NCBI GenBank assembly: GCA_050014795.1
Contig: JBEKCQ010000111.1
Coordinates: forward strand, 1-29,413
DNA from: JALHUF01 sp050014795
GTDB lineage: Bacteria > Acidobacteriota > Terriglobia > UBA7540
Length of the DNA: 29,413 nucleotides
Reading direction: 5' to 3'
Position 1 is the stretch's first letter. Every line of letters begins with the position of its first letter. Shown in pieces: positions 23,976 to 29,413 of this stretch. The notes beneath the pieces are model-generated. The model was not told where the DNA came from and searched no databases. It saw only the letters and a list, made by a program, of their open reading frames with translations. Position numbers and translations under genes: made by a program.

Positions 23976-26572
23976 CCCAACCCGAAACGGTCGCCAGAAT
24001 CCTTGCCTCCAGAGAATCTCTGGTCCCGGAAGGCGGCAGACACGCCACAGCGCGTAAAGCCGAGGCGGAGGGAGGTTGCGGTGTAATCGGGATCGCTTCC
24101 AGCGAGAGAATTGCGGGACGCCATCTGTTCCAGGCCTTGGAGCAAATGCGCAACCGCGGCAACAGCAAGGGAGGCGGCATCGCCGCGGTGGGACTGGCGC
24201 CCGAGGACTTGGGTGTCGCTCCGAAGATTCTGGAAAGCGACTACCTGCTTGCCATCGCCTATCTCGATCCCGGAGCGCGACGCGAAGTCGAGCGAAGCTG
24301 CATCGAGCCAACCTTCGAGATCGATCAGGCTCGCTCCCTGCCGGGCACCAGTGACGCAAGGGTCCTCGAGAGGCTCGACATCAAACCCCCGGAAGTCTTT
24401 CTGTATTTCGTGCGGGTGAAGCCCGAAGTCACAGAAGCTTTCAGAAAGAGGAACGGCCTTGAGGCGACGGCGACGCCCGCCGTGCCCCTGAACAGCCTGG
24501 AGGACGAGATTGTCTACCAGAACAGCTATCGCTTAAACCGCGCGTTTTACGCCTCGACGGGCGAAAAGCGCGCCTTCGTCCTGTCGCATGGCAAGAACAT
24601 GCTGGTGCTCAAGATGGTCGGCTACGGTGACGATGTCATTCGGTATTACCAACTGGAGGATATGCATGCCCACCTCTGGATTGGCCACCATCGGTATCCG
24701 ACCAAGGGCAGGGTCTGGCATCCTGGCGGCGCGCATCCCTTCGTCGGACTCCATGAGGCCCTGGTACACAACGGCGACTTCGCCAACTATGCCTCGATCT
24801 GCGAGTATCTCGCTCAACGGAACATCTACCCTCTCTTCCTGACGGACACGGAGGTTTCGGTACTCGTCTTTGATCTTTTGCACCGGACGTACGCTTACCC
24901 GCTGGAGTACGTGATCGAATCCCTGGCGCCCACGACGGAGCGAGACTTCACGCTTCTCCCCGAGGAAAAGAAACAGATCTACCGCCAACTTCAGACCGTG
25001 CACATTCACGGCTCGCCCGACGGGCCCTGGTTCTTCCTTATCGCTCAATCCGCCCAAGCACAGGGAGAGTACCGTCTGATCGGGATCACCGACACCAGCA
25101 TGCTGCGCCCGCAGGTTTTTGCTTTGCAGGAAGGCCCGGTCTCGATCGGTTTCGCAGCTTCGGAGAAGCAGGCCATCGACGCGGCGTTGGAGAGCTTGGC
25201 CTTGGAAGACCCGCGATTCTGGTCACACGCCGACCGCTACTGGAACGCGCGCGGCGGCAGCCACACGGACGGCGGGGCGTTCATCTTCACTGTCCAGGCT
25301 AATGGGAATGGGCCTGCCAAGCTCCTATGCACGGACAAGTTCGGCCGGCCCATCCGGGTCAGCGCGCGCCAGGAACCCTACAAGGCGCAGGAAACGGCCT
25401 CGCGGACCGACATGGCGTTGCCCGACATCCCCGCTGGTGAGCTGTTCGCCTGGGCCAAGGAGCAGTTATTGGGCTGGGACTACGGAAGCCTGCTCGCGTT
25501 CCTCAAGGCGTTGGAGCGCGCCGTTGGGAAAGACGATGACCGCCGGCGGGCCTTGGAAGTTCTCACGCTGCTGATGGACCGTCGCTATCCCGCAGGCACG
25601 ATGCGGCGTAGCAGCCTACTGTCACTGTTTGACCAGAGTTTCGCGGGAGTCGTCGAATCCATCCGCCGAGCTCCTTCCAGAGCCTATACCTTCATCGACG
25701 CCGCCGGTCCCCGGTCCAGCGCGGGCGGGAACGAACAAACGGTGGTGGTTGACGCTCGGGGTTTCGCGCCTGAAGGCGAACAGTCGCTGGCCCGCGAAAT
25801 CGTTCGGCTTTACCAGCGCGGCTTTCGAAGATTCATCGTGGCTCATGCCAAAGGGCATCGGTTCATTGCCAATGGCTTGGGTCCGGACACCCGAGGCGTC
25901 TATATTGACGTTTACGGCTTCTCAGGGGACTACTTGGCCTCGGGCATCGATGGAGCGGAGGTTTCCGTTCACGGCGACGCGCAGGATCAACTGGCGCAGA
26001 TCATGAAAGACGGGAAACTCGTCGTCTACGGCAGTGTCGGCCAGACGTTCCTCTATGCAGGCAAAGGAGGCCAGGCCTTCGTGCTGGGCAGCGCCGCGGG
26101 ACGGCCCCTTATCAACGCCGTCGGCAAGCCCCGGGTAGTCATCAATGGCACTTGTCTGGATTATCTTGCCGAATCCTTTATGGCGGGAGATCCGCTGGAA
26201 GGCGGCGGCTTTGTCATTCTCAACGGGATCAGCTTCAATGACGAGGGCCAGATCGTCGAGCTGGACACACCCTATCCCGGCGGCAACTTGTTTTCGCTGG
26301 CTTCCGGGGGAGCGATTTACCTCCGCGATCCCCAAGGCAAAGTCTCCGACGAGCAACTGAACGGAGGGGAACTGGTTCAACTCGAAGAGCGTGACTGGTC
26401 GGTGATCAAGCCCTACCTGATGGAAAACGAGCGGCTGTTTGGCATTCCCGTGGCGCGGCTGCTCGAGGTGGACGGAAACCCGTCACCTCCGGCGCGAGTG
26501 TATCGTAAGATTCAGCCCGGAGCGCTCGCCGCGCTGCAAGCAGAAGAAGCCTGGGTGAAAATGCGTGTGTGA
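23972..26572 (+). CDS. Class II glutamine amidotransferase fused to GXGXG domain (glutamate synthase subunit)
   Basis: This 866-residue protein pairs a class II (Ntn) glutamine amidotransferase with a C-terminal glutamate synthase GXGXG beta-helix. The catalytic Cys36 lies in EGGCGVIG after a 35-residue stretch that would have to be removed, as with the GltB propeptide. Supporting residues are NRGNSKGGG (61-69), HHRYPTKGRVWHPGGAHPF (239-257) and HNGDFAN (266-272). The GXGXG part includes INAVGKPRVVINGTCLDYLAESF and GDPLEGGGFVILNG near residues 705-745. In ordinary GltB the FMN barrel lies between these two domains; here it is a separate upstream gene, overlapping by ATGA. The protein should release ammonia from glutamine and channel it to the FMN subunit. 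Confidence 0.87.
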   Translation: MTQPETVARILASRESLVPEGGRHATARKAEAEGGCGVIGIASSERIAGRHLFQALEQMRNRGNSKGGGIAAVGLAPEDLGVAPKILESDYLLAIAYLDPGARREVERSCIEPTFEIDQARSLPGTSDARVLERLDIKPPEVFLYFVRVKPEVTEAFRKRNGLEATATPAVPLNSLEDEIVYQNSYRLNRAFYASTGEKRAFVLSHGKNMLVLKMVGYGDDVIRYYQLEDMHAHLWIGHHRYPTKGRVWHPGGAHPFVGLHEALVHNGDFANYASICEYLAQRNIYPLFLTDTEVSVLVFDLLHRTYAYPLEYVIESLAPTTERDFTLLPEEKKQIYRQLQTVHIHGSPDGPWFFLIAQSAQAQGEYRLIGITDTSMLRPQVFALQEGPVSIGFAASEKQAIDAALESLALEDPRFWSHADRYWNARGGSHTDGGAFIFTVQANGNGPAKLLCTDKFGRPIRVSARQEPYKAQETASRTDMALPDIPAGELFAWAKEQLLGWDYGSLLAFLKALERAVGKDDDRRRALEVLTLLMDRRYPAGTMRRSSLLSLFDQSFAGVVESIRRAPSRAYTFIDAAGPRSSAGGNEQTVVVDARGFAPEGEQSLAREIVRLYQRGFRRFIVAHAKGHRFIANGLGPDTRGVYIDVYGFSGDYLASGIDGAEVSVHGDAQDQLAQIMKDGKLVVYGSVGQTFLYAGKGGQAFVLGSAAGRPLINAVGKPRVVINGTCLDYLAESFMAGDPLEGGGFVILNGISFNDEGQIVELDTPYPGGNLFSLASGGAIYLRDPQGKVSDEQLNGGELVQLEERDWSVIKPYLMENERLFGIPVARLLEVDGNPSPPARVYRKIQPGALAALQAEEAWVKMRV

Positions 26573-26645
26573 ATCCTCACGTATTGGTGCAGCTGCAGCC
26601 CCACGTCATGGGTCTTTGGGTTTCCCGGACGACGAGCCCACTACC

Positions 26646-26711
26646 GGCTAACGACTTGAGCTCAGCCGCGCGGCTGCTTCGTGGCCGCGTCGGCTGGAGC
26701 GATTTGTTGGG
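26646..26711 (-). other. attC-like integron recombination site at the end of the cupin gene
   Basis: Read on the minus strand, the element opens with GCCCAAC (fits RYYYAAC) and closes with GTTAGCC (one position off GTTRRRY). The interior folds as GAGCTCAGCCGCGCGGC against its partner, a stem of about 15 bp. It has two extrahelical bases on the same arm (T26690 and one G of 26696-26697) and a 9-nt loop. Unpaired spacers then separate it from outer AAC/GTT boxes. This is the layout of attC sites in gene cassettes. The cupin stop codon (26662-26664) lies inside it, as is usual for cassette genes. No integrase or second site is seen. Confidence 0.5.
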
Positions 26712-27051
26712 CTCGGCTTGCTCGTGCGCCCCCAAAAGCATGGATGGTCCTAGTTCCGGCAACCACCTCGCCGCCGTGTGGAATCCCTTTCGGGATAAGG
26801 TACTCCTGCCCTGATTTCAAGATGATGCGCTGCCCTTGTATGAGCAGGGTGTAGCAGCCTTCGACAACAACCATATACTCATCGTAGTCATGAACATGTT
26901 CGGCTGACTTAGCTGTCTCGTGGCAGGTCCAGAAAGCCATCTGGCTCCCGTCCGCGCCGTCGTATACGTAACCTTCAACCCCCGGTGTATGTTGGGAGGA
27001 AGAAGTGATCCGATTGATTGGATTCTTCATGAACTCGGGAAAATCATGCAT
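26662..27051 (-). CDS. Single-domain cupin protein, possible integron gene cassette
   Basis: This 129-residue beta-barrel protein of the cupin fold (PF07883-like) has motif 1 EHVHDYDEYMVVVEG, with candidate metal ligands His52, His54 and Glu58. Motif 2 is YLIPKGIPHGG, with His92. Small cupins bind a metal and act as dioxygenases, isomerases or sensors; the substrate here is not evident. ATG 27051 has GGAGAG about 5 nt upstream. The last 16 or so residues (from about 114, AQQIAPADAATKQ) are encoded by the attC-like element, so the native end may have been replaced. It is convergent with the glutamate synthase-like operon. A four-copy inverted repeat lies just upstream. Confidence 0.82.
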   Translation of the reverse strand: MHDFPEFMKNPINRITSSSQHTPGVEGYVYDGADGSQMAFWTCHETAKSAEHVHDYDEYMVVVEGCYTLLIQGQRIILKSGQEYLIPKGIPHGGEVVAGTRTIHAFGGARASRAQQIAPADAATKQPRG

Positions 27052-27074
27052 TGACTCTCTCCATAAGCAGGTGG

Positions 27075-27153
27075 CGCAGAGTTTCGCATCTCAGACACTC
27101 TGCGGCTCTCCTGACCGAACGAACCGCAGAGTTCGAAAAAGTCGGACTCTGCG
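27075..27153. promoter_or_regulatory. Four alternating copies of an 8-bp repeat upstream of the cupin gene
   Basis: CGCAGAGT occurs at 27075-27082 and 27125-27132. Its reverse complement ACTCTGCG occurs at 27097-27104 and 27146-27153. Starts are spaced 22, 28 and 21 nt. Adjacent copies can pair as 1:2 and 3:4 (8 bp each) or 2:3 (9 bp), so the structures exclude one another. The rest of the 27052-27381 gap shows no gene I can support. Confidence 0.5.
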
Positions 27154-27381
27154 CTACCTTGCTGGAGAAGGACGACATCGAAGGAAGGCTCTGGCTCGTC
27201 CAGCGCGGCCGCATCCGTAAATACCAGGAACCTGAACAGGATTAGGGGCTTAATCTCACATCGCCAATCTTCAATCCCTTGCCACGTTCAAGGGCCCACG
27301 GTTAATCCAAAAGGCAGATTAGCCATGGCTACCGGAGCAGTGAGTTGTCGGCGCGATGCATGTGCCAGGGACGGCCGCCGG

Positions 27382-28449
27382 CTAGCGTTGGGGGTTCCCT
27401 AAGTCCGAAGGGGTCAAGCCATACTTCGCGGCCTCGGCCTTCTGCTGACTTTCAAACACCTCTGAAGCCCGCAAGACCTTTTGATGTAATTCCGTTGCCG
27501 CGGACAGTTTCTGCCTAAACGTCGCGAGTGTTTTGTTGTCGCTAACCACGACGGTGTTGCGGTGAACGGAGAAGGCAGAGAAGTTGTCAAGGACGAAAGT
27601 GTACAGGTCTAGGGAAGCGTCCATCCAGGCGCGCTCCACGCGGTAGACTGCGAGGCGCCGGTCATTCTGCTGTTGAAATGCGTTCCGGAATCCCTCCAGG
27701 AACCCCCGTTTGGTTCCCTCACGCCAATCCCTTTTTTCGACTCGATCTGCGAACGTGGCCAAGACAGGCTCCAGCGAGGAGTACTTACTCTCAACGCTGG
27801 CCATCGTTTGAAGTTGGCGTATCGTTTCCTCGACGGTCTTCCGGTTGCGGAATGAGGGTGCCTTGAACAGGTTCGCCATCTCGGGGGTCTGAAACTGAGC
27901 TGCCTCCTGTTGGTACCGCTGGTTGAACTGGATGACGTCTCGAAACGCGTCCCGCATCATCCCCGCATCTTCGTCCTTTGCGTGTTGCTCAGCCGGGATG
28001 ATGCCGGCAGCCTCCTTGTACGCCCGCGCCAGGAGCTGGCCCAGTTCCTTGTCAGTTCGCGGCCATTTGGCGGAGATGCCTATCGGCGGCGTCACGACCG
28101 TGACGATGAGCGTCCATAGCGCGAAGATGAGCGTCCAGAGCACGACGAAGGCGGCGACCTTGCGACGCGTTCGGCAGGCCTTGCGGATGGTGTAGTAAAT
28201 TCCCACTACGACGCACGCAAGAATGAACGGGCCGAGTGTGCCTCCTTGCACGCGCGCCCAGCCGTGTTCATCCGTCGGTAGGCAGCCATATTGGAGCACA
28301 GCATTGAGGAAGCTGACAGCAAGCGCCAGCAGCAGCGCGATGGTGAGGACGATTGCCCAACCCAGGTTGCGCAGCATCGGTGACTTCGCCTTTTCAGCGG
28401 GGGGCGGAGAAGAGGGGAGATTCATGTTTGGCGGGAGGATCGTACTCAT
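27382..28449 (-). CDS. Membrane protein with three N-terminal helices and a long helical domain, unknown function
   Basis: This 355-residue protein has a Pro-rich N-terminal tail (about residues 1-20). Three membrane segments follow: NLGWAIVLTIALLLALAVSFL (about 28-48), LGPFILACVVVGIYYTI (72-88) and VAAFVVLWTLIFALWTLIVTVV (98-119). The remaining 235 or so residues are soluble and strongly helical, with charged repeats such as AARAYKEA-like and ESQQKAEAAKYG near the end. With an odd helix count, the soluble domain lies on the side opposite the N-terminus. ATG 28449 has AGGAGG 7 nt upstream. I recognise no domain. The flanking genes on the same strand (the cupin and the small membrane-anchored copy 2) give no functional hint. 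Confidence 0.78.
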   Translation of the reverse strand: MSTILPPNMNLPSSPPPAEKAKSPMLRNLGWAIVLTIALLLALAVSFLNAVLQYGCLPTDEHGWARVQGGTLGPFILACVVVGIYYTIRKACRTRRKVAAFVVLWTLIFALWTLIVTVVTPPIGISAKWPRTDKELGQLLARAYKEAAGIIPAEQHAKDEDAGMMRDAFRDVIQFNQRYQQEAAQFQTPEMANLFKAPSFRNRKTVEETIRQLQTMASVESKYSSLEPVLATFADRVEKRDWREGTKRGFLEGFRNAFQQQNDRRLAVYRVERAWMDASLDLYTFVLDNFSAFSVHRNTVVVSDNKTLATFRQKLSAATELHQKVLRASEVFESQQKAEAAKYGLTPSDLGNPQR

Positions 28450-28543
28450 GGTGGCGCCTCCTTGCTGAAATGGCCACTCTGCCAGGTGGCTGGTTCGGAA
28501 GCGGCTAACGCTGTAAGACTGAGCACAAGCTACCGCTCGATGA

Positions 28544-28563
28544 GCCGGCTGTCAATAGCCGGC
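28544..28563. repeat. Short perfect hairpin upstream of the membrane protein gene
   Basis: GCCGGCT (28544-28550) and AGCCGGC (28557-28563) pair around GTCAAT. It lies between the copy 2 gene and the membrane protein gene. Nearby, CCGACGGG followed by TATTC occurs twice (about 28680-28735). No terminator T-tract is seen, and no gene is seen in 28450-28734. Confidence 0.35.
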
Positions 28564-28734
28564 CGGGTTGATGGCGAGCTTGTCGAACAAACCTTGAAGG
28601 AATTCAAAGGGCAGAAGAATGAGCCGACTCTTCCGGGGTCGAGGGATGGAAGAAACCGTCATGCCCGCTCGATCCCGTCAGCCGACGGGCTATTCGCTCC
28701 CCCTCGGGTAGCCGGTCGCCCGACGGGGTATTCC

Positions 28735-29205
28735 TTAAAACGCGCGAAACTGCGCGCTCGATTCGTACACGGTCATCCCGTGGCCGGTTTGGAGGTTGGT
28801 GAGCGTCACGGCGTAGAGGCGGCCTTTGTCGAACGAGGCGTCTAGTTTGTGGCGGGTGCCGATCCAGATCAAATGCTGCCCGCCCTGAAAATCAGTCATG
28901 CTCTGGTCCGGCGCGCCGAGCGTCCGTTGCACGTCGCCGACCGCGGGCGTAATGCGGAGCCTTTGCGGGCGCACGCGCCTCACGCCCTCCACCGTGGGCA
29001 CTTCGATCTCCTCGCCCGCTCTCTCGACGACCACCGATTGAAGGAAGGATTCGATTTTCTGCTCCCGCCGGGCGAGTGCCGCCGCAGCCCTTTCCTGCTG
29101 GATTTTCGGCCAGCCGAGCGTGAGCCAGAGAATCACCCCCGCGACAATCGCCACCTGAATGACGATCGTCCGGGTCCGCACGCTGCCGAAGCCCCATCGC
29201 GCCAT
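28735..29205 (-). CDS. Small membrane-anchored protein of unknown function (copy 2)
   Basis: This 156-residue near-duplicate of the gene at 20459-20929 has the same length and orientation, with 13 substitutions. These cluster in the charged linker (Q43A, T58V), the VDG/VEG loop region, Q94R/E95T and the last three residues. The membrane helix (about residues 13-32) and the HLIWIGTRHKLDASFDKGRLYAVTL core are unchanged. Similarity stops close to the start and stop codons, so the duplicated unit is essentially the gene. ATG 29205 is chosen because conservation with copy 1 begins there. Function unknown. Confidence 0.75.
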   Translation of the reverse strand: MARWGFGSVRTRTIVIQVAIVAGVILWLTLGWPKIQQERAAAALARREQKIESFLQSVVVERAGEEIEVPTVEGVRRVRPQRLRITPAVGDVQRTLGAPDQSMTDFQGGQHLIWIGTRHKLDASFDKGRLYAVTLTNLQTGHGMTVYESSAQFRAF

Positions 29206-29278
29206 GGCGTCCTTCGTCCGTCGAGTCCAGGCAACCGTTGACAGTCGCCAGTCCACAGCGGAAAGCCGGAGTATTCAA

Positions 29279-29318
29279 CGCGGGTGGCGCATACATCGCG
29301 CTATTTGCGATGTGTGCG
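29279..29318 (+). repeat. REP-like palindromic element, copy A
   Basis: CGCATACATCGC (29288-29299) and GCGATGTGTGCG (29307-29318) form a 12-bp stem around a 7-nt loop. It is extended by CGCGG (29279-29283) against CCGCG (29322-29326). A flanking near-direct repeat, GAAAGCCGGAGTATTCAA and GAAAAGCCGGAGGATTCAA, brackets the element at about 29261-29278 and 29326-29344. Confidence 0.65.
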
Positions 29319-29356
29319 GCTCCGCGAAAAGCCGGAGGATTCAATCGTGATCGTTG

Positions 29357-29413
29357 CTAACTCTCCGTCACCTCTCCCGTGTTGAAGCCCTCAATCACCA
29401 TCCGCGGCTTTTC
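29357..29413 (-). CDS. C-terminal 18 codons of a gene continuing beyond the window
   Basis: The minus-strand frame is open from the window edge to a TAG at 29357-29359 and reads EKPRMVIEGFNTGEVTES. The phrase looks like a structured protein end rather than random sequence, but it is too short to assign. It lies upstream of, and on the same strand as, the small membrane-anchored copy 2. Confidence 0.4.
   Translation of the reverse strand, partial: EKPRMVIEGFNTGEVTES

Noticed and set aside
26577..26762. 61-codon minus-strand frame reading PNKSLQPTRPRSS
   Set aside because: This peptide is the other-frame translation of the attC-like element and does not indicate a protein.
27051..27245. 64-codon plus-strand frame upstream of the cupin gene
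   Set aside because: It has no ribosome site and consists largely of the alternating 8-bp repeats. The part after them (EFEKVGLCATLLEKDDIEGRLWLVQRGRI) looks mildly protein-like but is too short to support a call.

Overview
The window is about 29.4 kb of GC-rich bacterial chromosome. Nothing in it is a phylogenetic marker, so the host is inferred. Gram-negative-type Sec, Tat and lipoprotein export signals, paralogous exported enzymes of carbohydrate or aromatic metabolism, a secreted protein type I associate with Acidobacteriota, and short degenerate 'word-like' repeats at gene borders together suggest an uncultivated soil-type Acidobacteriota (moderate confidence). No rRNA, tRNA, CRISPR array, phage or transposase gene was seen.

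Layout. (1) 1-2609, minus: a DUF4091-type secreted protein cut by the window edge, preceded by a gamma-glutamyltranspeptidase whose C-terminus is displaced by a frameshift at a six-C run. (2) 2850-9815, plus: an apparent operon made of two tandem duplications, namely two exported amidohydrolase-2 proteins and then two clan GH-D (GH36-like) proteins. The second GH36-like gene is broken by a 52-nt deletion relative to its sister. (3) 14073-9843, minus: a DeoR regulator, a two-SIS-domain sugar-phosphate isomerase/deaminase, a PfkB kinase, a cytoplasmic amidohydrolase and a YjbQ-family protein. A promoter with a palindrome in its spacer precedes the regulator. (4) 14475-15496, plus: a secreted protein of unknown function and a carboxymuconolactone-decarboxylase-like protein. 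(5) 19339-15587, minus: an MrfA-type helicase and an MrfB-type exonuclease, matching the Bacillus YprA/YprB DNA-repair pair. (6) 19671-20391, plus: a frameshifted secreted gene, facing a small membrane-anchored protein gene. (7) 21278-26572, plus: three overlapping genes encoding a split glutamate synthase-like enzyme without a recognisable GltD. (8) 26646-29413, minus: a cupin gene whose end is built from an attC-like site, a three-helix membrane protein, a 92%-identical second copy of the small membrane-anchored gene, and the last codons of another gene.

The best leads outside ordinary annotation are: the attC-like element at the end of the cupin gene; a four-copy alternating repeat upstream of that gene that can form mutually exclusive hairpins; a long intergenic hairpin at 14275-14341; a REP-like palindrome present twice in opposite orientation; the split glutamate synthase-like enzyme with a CxxCxxCxxxY motif; and three interrupted genes for exported proteins within 20 kb. 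The interruptions could be gene decay or sequence error, and the window alone cannot decide.
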